9,374 nt of DNA from positions 1 through 9,374 of the forward strand of contig JAEZBX010000209.1 of assembly GCA_023412765.1 (NCBI GenBank), given 5' to 3'. Below the pieces are notes generated by a model, which saw nothing but the letters and a program-made list of their open reading frames with translations, was not told where the DNA came from and did not search any database. A program made the translations under genes and the position numbers. Shown here piece by piece: positions 1-5,465 of this stretch (positions are counted from its first letter, which is position 1; each line of letters starts with the position of its first letter). This stretch comes from Bacteroidota bacterium. GTDB lineage: Bacteria; Bacteroidota; Bacteroidia; Cytophagales; Cyclobacteriaceae.

Positions 1-3
1 ACT

Positions 4-64
4 TTGTGAAGTTGGAAAAAGGGAATAGGGAATAAGGAATAAGGAATAAGGTATAAGGTATAAG
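4..64 (+). repeat. Iterated GGTATAA-type element, left copy
   Basis: A non-iterated border, TTGTGAAGTTGGAAAA (4-19), is followed by 7-8 bp iterations of the type GGAATAA and then GGTATAA up to about 64. A second copy on the opposite strand at 3041-3109 has nearly the same border (TTGTCAAGTTGGAGAA, two differences in 16) followed by the same kind of iterations. A shared unique border plus a shared iterated body points to one dispersed repeat family, not chance low-complexity DNA. No function can be read from the sequence. Confidence 0.6.
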
Positions 65-114
65 GATCGATTGGACCGGAGAAGACTTTGTTTGATGTAG
101 TGATACATTGCCGT

Positions 115-139
115 GCCGCAAGGCAGCTGGCTTTGCGGC
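115..139. other. 10-bp stem-loop
   Basis: GCCGCAAGGC (115-124) pairs with 130-139 over ten positions, nine Watson-Crick and one G.U, around the five-base loop AGCTG. No T-run follows on either strand, so it does not look like a simple terminator. It is the leftmost of four stem-loops beyond the 3' end of the cyclophilin gene. Confidence 0.5.
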
Positions 140-153
140 CTGTCGGACCGTTC

Positions 154-176
154 ACTAGTCACTCAATATGCGATGA
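154..176 (+). repeat. Bipartite direct repeat, copy 1
   Basis: The motif is ACTAGTC, seven variable bases, then ATGCGAT. The same two 7-mers with the same seven-base gap recur at 260-282, exactly 106 bp away. The middle seven bases differ almost completely between copies, which looks more like a duplicated two-part site than a plain duplication. What it binds, if anything, is unknown. Confidence 0.4.
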
Positions 177-186
177 AGACTAGAGC

Positions 187-208
187 TGGAGGTCTTAAGT
201 GACCTCCA
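187..208. other. Perfect 8-bp stem-loop
   Basis: TGGAGGTC (187-194) and GACCTCCA (201-208) are perfect reverse complements around the six-base loop TTAAGT. There is no T-run directly after it on either strand. It could be an operator-like palindrome or an RNA hairpin, and the sequence does not decide between them. Confidence 0.45.
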
Positions 209-220
209 TTAACAACACCT

Positions 221-243
221 TTTGCGCCTTTGCGTCATTGCGG
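221..243 (+). repeat. Imperfect TTGCG triplet repeat
   Basis: Three close iterations read TTTGCGCC, TTTGCGTCA and TTGCGG. Short iterations of this kind occur between genes in several bacterial groups and are usually dispersed genomic repeats. That identification is from general recollection, not from a comparison made here. Confidence 0.35.
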
Positions 244-244
244 T

Positions 245-269
245 AAAAAAATCATGGACACTAGTCCAT
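245..269 (-). terminator. Likely Rho-independent terminator of the cyclophilin gene
   Basis: Read on the minus strand, ATGGAC-TAGT-GTCCAT (269 to 254) forms a six-bp stem with a four-base loop, followed after GA by seven consecutive T residues (251-245). That is the standard hairpin plus T-run arrangement, about 40 bases past the cyclophilin stop codon and in the correct orientation. The stem is short, so strength is uncertain. Confidence 0.55.
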
Positions 270-282
270 TAGAATGCGATCA
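260..282 (+). repeat. Bipartite direct repeat, copy 2
   Basis: This is the second ACTAGTC-N7-ATGCGAT copy, matching 154-176 in both 7-mers and in spacing. It overlaps the right arm of the terminator stem and the left arm of the 277-308 hairpin, so part of its conservation could come from those structures. Confidence 0.4.
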
Positions 283-308
283 GGCTACGAAGGAGCGTAG
301 CCTGATCG
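277..308 (-). terminator. Perfect 13-bp hairpin abutting the cyclophilin stop codon
   Basis: CGATCAGGCTACG (277-289) and its exact complement at 296-308 surround a six-base loop. The outer edge touches the stop codon at 309-311. No T-run follows directly, so alone it is not a canonical terminator. With the hairpin and T-run at 245-269 it gives a two-hairpin transcript end, and it may protect the mRNA 3' end. The structure is seen directly and the role is inferred. Confidence 0.5.
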
Positions 309-755
309 TTACTTAGTTTCGTCGTCAATAATGACCACTTTATCCATCGCGTCACCCTGACGAATAGAATCGATTACCTCGAGGCCTTCATAAACTTTTC
401 CAAATACTGTGTGATTCCGATCCAGATGTTTGGTTGTATCACGGGTATGGCAGATGAAGAATTGTGATCCACCTGTATCGCGACCTGCGTGGGCCATTGA
501 TAATACACCGCGATCATGGTACTGATTTTTGCCAGTCAATTCACATTTTATGTGATAACCTGGGCCACCATTTCCAATTCCATTTGGACATCCGCCCTGG
601 ATGACAAAGTTTGGAATCACGCGGTGAAAAATGAGACCATCATAAAACCCTTTCTCTGCAAGAGTTATAAAATTATTTACAGTATTGGGCGCATCTTCCT
701 CATAAAACTCGATTTTCATAACACCTTTTTTGGTGTGTATTTCTGCTTTCTTCAT
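309..755 (-). CDS. Cyclophilin-type peptidyl-prolyl cis-trans isomerase
   Basis: The product (148 residues) is a compact single-domain cyclophilin that catalyses cis-trans isomerisation of peptide bonds before proline and so assists protein folding. The active-site set is present with the family spacing: Arg45, Phe50 and Gln53 in FHRVIPNFVIQGG, Met87-Ala88 in LSMAHAGRDTGGSQFF, Gln98, Phe100, Leu111 and His115. The position equal to human cyclophilin A Trp121 is His110, a common bacterial state linked to weak cyclosporin binding. There is no signal peptide or membrane segment, so it should act in the cytoplasm. The ATG at 753-755 gives the expected family length, and no clear Shine-Dalgarno sequence precedes it. 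It is transcribed away from the small gene at 850 and ends at a perfect hairpin followed by a probable terminator. Confidence 0.95.
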   Translation of the reverse strand: MKKAEIHTKKGVMKIEFYEEDAPNTVNNFITLAEKGFYDGLIFHRVIPNFVIQGGCPNGIGNGGPGYHIKCELTGKNQYHDRGVLSMAHAGRDTGGSQFFICHTRDTTKHLDRNHTVFGKVYEGLEVIDSIRQGDAMDKVVIIDDETK

Positions 756-849
756 AACAATAATTTTAAGCGTGTAAATTTATAACACTAAAGGGATTTT
801 GGGCCACGTCCAATGATTCGCGGGCCATTTTTATCAAGTATTTTTCCAA

Positions 850-1110
850 ATGGTCAGGTGTGTAACCAAAAAGAAGATGTACCAGACAGAATCAGCTGCT
901 GAAGATGCGCTTATTGCGGCATGGGAGACATACGACTACAAGGGGAGCGGGGGTCCGGTAGGAGTTTACTTTTGTGATAATTGTAATACTTACCATCTCA
1001 CTTCAAAAGGCGAGATGAATAAGCGGTTAGCGGAGGCGATTTCCTCAGGAAGTATTCAAAGGCAGGCAGAAGCTAATCGGTGGAGCGATAAGTTTAAGAA
1101 GAAGGGCTGA
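850..1110 (+). CDS. Small Cys/His protein of unknown function
   Basis: This 86-residue protein has no function I can name. It resembles short conserved hypothetical proteins I recall from Bacteroidota, which share an N-terminal CVTKK stretch, an Ala/Glu-rich helix, a C-x2-C-x3-H cluster followed by TSKG, and a charged C-terminal helix. Here the pattern is Cys4, Cys42, Cys45 and His49, a plausible zinc site of three Cys and one His. The ATG at 850 is preferred over the internal ATG at residue 10 (877) because only the longer form includes Cys4 and the CVTKK stretch. There is no signal peptide. It is divergent from the cyclophilin gene with 94 bp between starts, and 174 bp separate it from the downstream protease. 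The very basic C-terminus (KFKKKG) would fit nucleic-acid contact, but that is speculation. Confidence 0.75.
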   Translation: MVRCVTKKKMYQTESAAEDALIAAWETYDYKGSGGPVGVYFCDNCNTYHLTSKGEMNKRLAEAISSGSIQRQAEANRWSDKFKKKG

Positions 1111-1124
1111 CTGAGGATAATAGT

Positions 1125-1140
1125 CCACGAAAATTTGTGG
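1125..1140 (+). other. Weak inverted repeat after the small Cys/His gene
   Basis: CCACGA and TTGTGG pair over six positions with one G.U around a four-base AAAT loop, 15 bases past the stop codon at 1110. No T-run follows, so a terminator role is only a guess. Confidence 0.2.
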
Positions 1141-1276
1141 AATTCGAACCCCATTCGTATTGGGTGAAAATAAAATCCATCAGTTATCGATGTCTACGCG
1201 AAGAATGAATCTCAGGCCGTAGCGTGGTTTTATCTCTGGCGCGATTTTTCATAAAAGTAAAATGCCTTCAATATCT

Positions 1277-1281
1277 AGGAG
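1277..1281 (+). promoter_or_regulatory. AGGAG ribosome-binding-site candidate of the M48 gene
   Basis: AGGAG lies only three bases before the ATG at 1285, closer than the usual 5-9 bases. It is the only purine-rich match near any start in this window. The start itself is independently supported because it produces a complete lipoprotein signal peptide. Confidence 0.35.
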
Positions 1282-1284
1282 CCT

Positions 1285-2727
1285 ATGAAAACTACTATCA
1301 AACGTGTAGGCGCGGTAGCAATTTTATTTTTGTTTGCTTCGTGCGCTAAAAACCCAGTAACAGGAAAGCGAGATTTTATGCTTTTGTCCGAAAGTCAAGA
1401 GATTGCTATGGGACAGCAATCGGACCCTGACATTATTAACTTTTTTGGCCTGTATGAAGACAAGCAACTTCAGGAATTTATTGAGAAGAAAGGGCAGGAG
1501 ATGGCTGCGATTTCACATCGGAGTAATTTGAAGTATGAATTCAAGATTGTTGATTCGCCAGTAGTCAATGCGTTTGCAGTACCTGGCGGTTACGTATATT
1601 TTACCCGTGGCATCATGGCGCATTTCAATAACGAAGCAGAGTTTGCCGGGGTTCTAGGACATGAGATTGGTCACATTACCGCCCGACACTCAGCGAAACA
1701 ATATAGTAATGCGATGCTCGCCCAGATTGGACTAGTCGCCGGGATGGTGTTGTCACCGGAGTTCGCACAGTTTGCAGACCTTGCTCAGACCGGAATCGGT
1801 GTTTTGTTTTTGAAATTTGGACGCGACGCTGAAAGCCAATCAGACCGGTTAGGTGTCGAGTACTCAACAAAAATAAATTATGACGCGCGCGAAATGGCTG
1901 GTTTTTTTCAAACTCTTGACCGGCTTTCGGCACAGTCAGGAGGAGAGGAGGTACCTACATTTTTGTCTACTCATCCCGACCCGGCTGACAGAGAAGGGAA
2001 GGTCGCGAAGCTCGCTGAAGATTGGAGAAAAAAAACGAAGGCTGCTGATTTGAAGATTAACCGCGACAGCTATCTCAAAATGATCGACGGTATTGTTTAC
2101 GGTGAAGATCCAAAGCAGGGATTCGTTGAGAGTGGAGTATTTTATCACCCTGTACTAAAGTTTCAGTTTCCACTTCCTCAATCATGGACTTTTCAAAATA
2201 CTCCCCAACAGGTTCAGATGGCTTCGCCTGATGGAAAGGCTATGATGTTGCTTACGCTTGCTCCAGGCCAGTCGTTGGAGTCGGCGGCACAAGCGATCCT
2301 TAAGAATTACCAGCTTAGTTTAGTCGAATCTGAAAAAACAAAGACGAATGGACTTGAGACAATTGTTATGGTTGCAGATCAGGTTAACGAGCAACAACAA
2401 CAAAGTTTGCGCACCCTAATTTATGTCATCAGTCATGGCGAACATATCTATGCAATGATTGGCGCGTCTCTGCCGGAAGGTTTTAACAGCTACGTTACAA
2501 CATTCAAGGGTTCGATGACGCGGTTCAGCAACTTGACGGATGCTGAAAAGATCAATAAGAAACCAGAAAGAATTCGGGTGAAGACAGTGCAGAGAAATGG
2601 ACTGCTTGCCGAAGCTTTGAAAGCATATGGTGTCAGCGATAAACGAATCGGCGAGCTTGCAACCCTGAACGGAATGGAACTTTCCGATCGGGTAGAGAAG
2701 GGCATGTTGATTAAAGTTATTGAGTAG
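1285..2727 (+). CDS. M48-family zinc metalloprotease, lipoprotein (BepA-like)
   Basis: The product (480 residues) is a predicted secreted, lipid-anchored zinc metalloprotease, probably acting in periplasmic or outer-membrane protein quality control as E. coli BepA does. The N-terminus is a lipoprotein signal with lipobox FASC and Cys20 as the modified residue. The following NPVTGKRDFMLLSE stretch is typical of the family. The zinc motif is HEIGH (His126, Glu127, His130), with Glu183 of ESQSD as probable third ligand and His230 in STHPDPADR matching the conserved downstream THP histidine. Residues about 260-420 form a second domain that I do not assign, and residues about 430-480 are a small conserved C-terminal module of these peptidases. 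Unlike BepA I see no clear TPR array. No key residue is missing. It appears monocistronic and runs into the repeat island without an obvious terminator, though the array hairpins could serve. Confidence 0.92.
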   Translation: MKTTIKRVGAVAILFLFASCAKNPVTGKRDFMLLSESQEIAMGQQSDPDIINFFGLYEDKQLQEFIEKKGQEMAAISHRSNLKYEFKIVDSPVVNAFAVPGGYVYFTRGIMAHFNNEAEFAGVLGHEIGHITARHSAKQYSNAMLAQIGLVAGMVLSPEFAQFADLAQTGIGVLFLKFGRDAESQSDRLGVEYSTKINYDAREMAGFFQTLDRLSAQSGGEEVPTFLSTHPDPADREGKVAKLAEDWRKKTKAADLKINRDSYLKMIDGIVYGEDPKQGFVESGVFYHPVLKFQFPLPQSWTFQNTPQQVQMASPDGKAMMLLTLAPGQSLESAAQAILKNYQLSLVESEKTKTNGLETIVMVADQVNEQQQQSLRTLIYVISHGEHIYAMIGASLPEGFNSYVTTFKGSMTRFSNLTDAEKINKKPERIRVKTVQRNGLLAEALKAYGVSDKRIGELATLNGMELSDRVEKGMLIKVIE

Positions 2728-2732
2728 GTGAT

Positions 2733-2763
2733 GAACACCGAACAAGGAATATTGAATACCGAA
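2733..2763 (+). repeat. GAACAC/CAAGGAATA repeat, left copy
   Basis: This 31-base element begins GAACACCGAA, continues CAAGGAATA and ends GAATACCGAA. It matches the reverse complement of 3151-3188 at 27 of 31 aligned positions, after allowing one 7-base insertion (TATCGAA) in the right copy. It begins six bases after the M48 stop codon. The following GAATGACGAATGA (2775-2787) has the same style and may belong to the same element. Confidence 0.6.
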
Positions 2764-2842
2764 GCTATCGGTACGAATGACGAATGATCGCTCTTAACGG
2801 GAAACGATTTGAACAACGGTATGGATGTAAATTGCAATTTTT

Positions 2843-3015
2843 AGGAGGCTCCTGGCGGAGCCTGCGTTCTCATTCACGGGTTGTGCTACAAATAGGAGGC
2901 TCCTGGCGGAGCCTGCGTTCTCATTCACGGGTTGTGCTACAAACAGGAGGCTCCTGGCGGAGCCTGCGTTCTCATCCACGGATTGTGCTACAAATAGGAG
3001 GCTCCTGGCGGAGCC
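2843..3015 (+). repeat. 51-bp tandem hairpin array (three full units plus a terminal hairpin)
   Basis: Units begin at 2843, 2894, 2945 and 2996, an exact 51-bp period; the fourth stops after its hairpin. Each opens with AGGAGG and contains AGGCTCC-TGGC-GGAGCCT, a seven-bp stem with a four-base loop (six bp in the last copy). A 30-base linker containing CATTCACGGGTTGTGC joins the hairpins; unit 2 differs from unit 1 at one base and unit 3 at two. A palindrome AAATTGCAATTT ends two bases before the array. The layout recalls REP/BIME-type elements, some of which are spread by RAYT (TnpA-REP) transposases. No transposase is in this window, so that relation is inference. Confidence 0.85.
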
Positions 3016-3040
3016 AATTATCGACTTGTTAATTTCGACA

Positions 3041-3109
3041 CCCTTATACCCTTATACCCTATACCCTATACCTCCCCACCATATACCTATCCCTTCTCCA
3101 ACTTGACAA
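3041..3109 (-). repeat. Iterated GGTATAA-type element, right copy, inverted
   Basis: Read on the minus strand, the border TTGTCAAGTTGGAGAA (3109 to 3094) leads into GGGATAGG and then about five GGTATA(A/G)GG-type iterations ending near 3041. The matching element at 4-64 lies on the plus strand, so the pair is inverted and about 3 kb apart. No open reading frame or known transposon end accompanies it. Confidence 0.6.
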
Positions 3110-3150
3110 TTAGGATTCGTTGTTAACAGTGAACCGTGGATCGAGCGCAC

Positions 3151-3188
3151 TTCGATATTCGTTATTCCTTGTTCGATATTCAGTGTTC
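3151..3188 (-). repeat. GAACAC/CAAGGAATA repeat, right copy, inverted
   Basis: On the minus strand this reads GAACACTGAA, an extra TATCGAA, CAAGGAATA, then GAATATCGAA. It mirrors the element at 2733-2763, so the two copies face inward around the hairpin array and the GGTATAA element. It ends 28 bases from the stop codon of the PII gene. Confidence 0.6.
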
Positions 3189-3216
3189 AAATACGAACCG
3201 AATTAGCCCTGCCAAC

Positions 3217-3561
3217 CTAAATCGCTTCGCTTCCTGTCTCTCCTGTTCTTAACCTTATAACCTCTTCAAGTGGCTGGACAAAAATTTTGCCGCTGCCGAT
3301 CATGCCGCTGTCATTCGCTTTTGTAGCGTTAAGGATAGCGTTACATGTTGCATCTACAAATTCGTCGTTGACAGCGATTTCAAGGCGAACATTAGGAACC
3401 AGATTCGGCACAACAATCTGACCGCGATATATTTCTTCCGTCTTGCTTCTTCCGTGACCCGATACGTGACTTACTGTTATTCGTGAAATGCCTGCTTCGA
3501 TCAAGGCTTCCCGGACTTGGTCCAATTGATTTTCTCTTATTATTGCGATGATTAGCTTCAT
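3217..3561 (-). CDS. PII-family nitrogen regulator (GlnB/GlnK-like)
   Basis: PII proteins are trimers that sense energy and nitrogen state and control ammonium transporters and other targets. The ATG at 3559-3561 gives 114 residues beginning MKLIIAII, as in the family; a TTG fifteen bases upstream would add five residues with no family match. Preserved parts are the N-terminal strand, GHGR (35-38), IYRG (44-47), GKIFV (91-95) and IRLRTGE (102-108). Against E. coli GlnB, the uridylylated Tyr51 is Val50, Gln39 is Ser39 and Lys58 is Asn57; the last two contact 2-oxoglutarate in canonical PII. The ATP-binding B-loop carries a three-residue insertion (about 82-84) and Ser90 in place of Asp. It follows amt by 33 bp, so PII-gated ammonium transport is the natural role. 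I leave the symbol empty because GlnB and GlnK cannot be separated here. Confidence 0.9.
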   Translation of the reverse strand: MKLIIAIIRENQLDQVREALIEAGISRITVSHVSGHGRSKTEEIYRGQIVVPNLVPNVRLEIAVNDEFVDATCNAILNATKANDSGMIGSGKIFVQPLEEVIRLRTGETGSEAI

Positions 3562-3594
3562 GGTATTCTGATTCAATTGTTTTTTGCTGATTGA

Positions 3595-4929
3595 TTAACT
3601 TGGGTTGATCATGCCGTAGCCTCTTTCGCCATGATAGTAATTATCCAAGCCCTTCATTTCAGCTTCGCTATTTGAACGGAATTTAATAAGCTTATTCAAA
3701 ACAACGAGTATCAACAACGTCCCGAAGGCAGCATAAGCAACTGCCATCAAAACAGCGAGCGCCTGGATACCTAACTGCTGAAATACAGACCAGCTTCCAC
3801 CCGCGATGGAAGCGGCGTCTGCCATCCAGCTATCGCGAATAAAGAAGACGAGAAAAATAGCGCCGACAATTCCGCCGATTCCATGAATTCCGAATGCATC
3901 CAGGGTGTCGTCAAAACCAAATTTATGCTTCATAATGATAGCCAGGTAGCAGAAGATCGTAGCGAGTACGCCCAGCGCCATGGCTCCGCCTGGTTGAACA
4001 ACGCCTGCTGCAGGTGTGATAGCTACTAAACCGGCCAGGATACCGCTGACAAATCCTAAGGCTGTGGCTTTTCCCTGGTGTAATCCTTCGATGATCACCC
4101 ACGCGATGGCACCAGCTGCTGCTGCAATTTGAGTTGCTGTCAATGCCTGTGCTGCTGCTAGTCCACTAGATATACTACTTCCGGCGTTGAAACCAAACCA
4201 GCCAACCCACAATAGTCCGGCGCCGATCAAGGTCATGACCAGATTGCTGGGGCGCATTGGAAGGTGGGGGAATCCTTTTCTTGCACCAAGATAAATTGCT
4301 GCGACAAGTCCACTAACACCGGCTGAGATGTGAACCACAGTTCCACCAGCAAAATCGATCGCGCCCTTAGGCCCCAGGTTGTAAAGGAATCCGTCGGATG
4401 CCCAGACCCAGTGGCACAATGGATTGTATATAATCAATCCCCATATTGCAATGAAGAGGCAGTATGCTTTGTACGAAACTCTTTCGGCAAAGGCGCCGGC
4501 AATAAGCGCTGGTGTGATGATTGCAAATTTTGCCTGGAACATGGAGAACACATATTCCGGTATACCAGCTTCGAGTATAACTTCGTCAATTCCTTGTAAC
4601 AGAAAATAATCCCAATTCCAACCAAACCATCCTCCCAATACATTTGATCCGAAGGCCATGCAGTATCCGCAGACAACCCAGAGGATGGTCATGATACCCA
4701 TAGCGGTGAAGCTATGCATCATGGTGCCCAAAACATTTTTAGTTCGAACAAGTCCGCCATAAAACATGGCAAGCCCTGGGATCATGAGCAGCACAAGGGC
4801 TGTCGATGTAAGCATCCACGCTGCCGTTCCCGTATCAATGGGAATCTCGGCGTCTTGTGCGAAAAGATCTGAAGCTGGAATAAAGAAGATGAGTAACAGT
4901 AAAAAGAATGGTCGTAGAGCTGTTTTCAT
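3595..4929 (-). CDS. amt: Ammonium transporter, Amt family
   Basis: The product (444 residues) is an inner-membrane ammonium channel of the Amt/Mep/Rh family, expected to work as a trimer. Residues 1-25 look like a cleavable signal peptide ending in FAQ, as E. coli AmtB also has one. The pore residues are in place: Phe131 and Phe135 (AmtB Phe103 and Phe107), Trp176 (Trp148), Asp192 and His200 in IDFAGGTVVH (Asp160 and His168), and His349 in DAFGIHG (His318). The remaining sequence gives about eleven hydrophobic helices, and the C-terminal tail (about 415-444) is the region that takes part in gating and PII contact in the family. The upstream 266 bp should hold the promoter. The PII gene follows 33 bp downstream on the same strand, opposite to the glnK-amtB order of E. 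coli. The gene seems intact. Confidence 0.96.
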   Translation of the reverse strand: MKTALRPFFLLLLIFFIPASDLFAQDAEIPIDTGTAAWMLTSTALVLLMIPGLAMFYGGLVRTKNVLGTMMHSFTAMGIMTILWVVCGYCMAFGSNVLGGWFGWNWDYFLLQGIDEVILEAGIPEYVFSMFQAKFAIITPALIAGAFAERVSYKAYCLFIAIWGLIIYNPLCHWVWASDGFLYNLGPKGAIDFAGGTVVHISAGVSGLVAAIYLGARKGFPHLPMRPSNLVMTLIGAGLLWVGWFGFNAGSSISSGLAAAQALTATQIAAAAGAIAWVIIEGLHQGKATALGFVSGILAGLVAITPAAGVVQPGGAMALGVLATIFCYLAIIMKHKFGFDDTLDAFGIHGIGGIVGAIFLVFFIRDSWMADAASIAGGSWSVFQQLGIQALAVLMAVAYAAFGTLLILVVLNKLIKFRSNSEAEMKGLDNYYHGERGYGMINPS

Positions 4930-4988
4930 TAGGTGGTTCTCAGGTTCGGTTTATTTTATGAAAAAGAAAATTCCTTGGGCTAGTTCGA

Positions 4989-5029
4989 AATACACTTCCA
5001 ACAGCTCCTACTTCAAAGATTGGTGTATT
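4989..5029 (-). promoter_or_regulatory. Inverted repeat upstream of amt, possible operator
   Basis: AATACAC (4989-4995) and GTGTATT (5023-5029) are perfect complements 27 bases apart, about three helical turns centre to centre. Between the arms the minus strand reads AATCTTTG (5021 to 5014), one base off the Bacteroidota -7 consensus TAnnTTTG, but I see no matching -33 element. It lies 60-100 bp before the amt start. A regulator site is possible, and chance is not excluded. Confidence 0.25.
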
Positions 5030-5137
5030 CCGGAACATAAAAATTCAGACGCGAAATTAATAGAGGTCAACTATTTCGCAAGAGGGGGGATAAATTAATC
5101 TTTAGAAACTAGAAATTGACGTGTTTTTCCAATAACA

Positions 5138-5153
5138 GGGTTCAATTCAACCC
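5138..5153 (-). terminator. Weak hairpin after the giant repeat gene
   Basis: GGGTT and AACCC pair around a six-base loop about 43 bases beyond the stop codon of the large gene. On the minus strand it is followed by TGTTATT, not a real T-run, so it is a poor terminator candidate. Confidence 0.2.
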
Positions 5154-5195
5154 ATCTATTCTAAAATTGGCAACGTTTTCGGGAATACCGGGTGC

Positions 5196-5465
5196 TTAAT
5201 GAAGTATCATAACTGCTCCCTTGTAGGTCTTCTTGATGAAAGAAAGATTAAGGTCGATTGTATAGTAATAAGTATCCGGCGGAAGTAATTCACCATTGTA
5301 TGTTCCGTCCCACCTGTTTTCAATGTCCAATCCAATGGTTTCCCAAACGAGCAAACCTTTCTTGTTGTAAACTTTGACAACAGTTTTGGTAAATCGGTCG
5401 GACCTCTGCAAAGGTTCAATGGCCCAGGTATCATTTGTTAAATCGCCATTGGGTGTAAAGGTGTT
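5196..5465 (-). other. Type IX secretion type B C-terminal sorting domain (CHU_C-like)
   Basis: The last 89 residues match the gliding-motility-associated C-terminal domain (Pfam CHU_C, TIGR04131). The opening NTFTPNGDLTNDTWAIEPL carries the PNGD...NDxW signature. It is followed by VKVYNKKGLLVWE, then WDGTYNGELLPPDTYYYTID, and the ending YKGAVMILH. In Bacteroidota this domain is recognised by the type IX apparatus and removed or used for attachment at the cell surface. Confidence 0.92.

Larger units (their letters stand above)
1..308. other. Gene-free region with repeats and stem-loops
   Basis: I see no convincing coding region here. The stretch holds an iterated GGTATAA-type element at its left end, then four stem-loops (115-139, 187-208, 254-269, 277-308), a duplicated bipartite motif (154-176 and 260-282) and an imperfect TTGCG triplet repeat (221-243). 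The right part is the 3' side of the minus-strand cyclophilin gene. The left end is cut by the window, so a gene further left cannot be judged. Confidence 0.7.
2728..3216. other. Gene-free composite repeat island
   Basis: This 489-bp stretch separates two genes that converge on it and contains no believable gene. In order it holds a GAACAC/CAAGGAATA repeat (2733-2763), the perfect palindrome AAATTGCAATTT (2829-2840), a 51-bp hairpin array (2843-3015), an inverted GGTATAA-type element (3041-3109) and an inverted copy of the first repeat (3151-3188). Reading frames stay open through the array only because its period is 51, a multiple of three. Confidence 0.75.

Noticed and set aside
277..308. 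Kinship between the 13-bp hairpin and the 51-bp array hairpins
   Set aside because: Both contain GGCT and AGCC arms around a purine-rich centre, but the stems and loops differ too much to claim a common origin.
756..849. Bacteroidota-type promoters in the divergent cyclophilin/small-gene gap
   Set aside because: Near matches to TAnnTTTG exist on both strands, but none has a -33 element at the right distance, and one lies too close to the start codon.
2843..3015. CRISPR-like array
   Set aside because: The units between the hairpins are nearly identical rather than unique spacers, and no cas gene is present.
2784..3032. Open frames on both strands encoding a repeated 17-residue peptide
   Set aside because: The frames stay open only because the hairpin array has a 51-bp period. 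The peptides have no start context, and the repeat is explained by the DNA structure.
3562..3576. TTG start giving a five-residue longer PII protein
   Set aside because: PII proteins begin at the MKLIIAII-type strand, and the ATG at 3561 fits this exactly.
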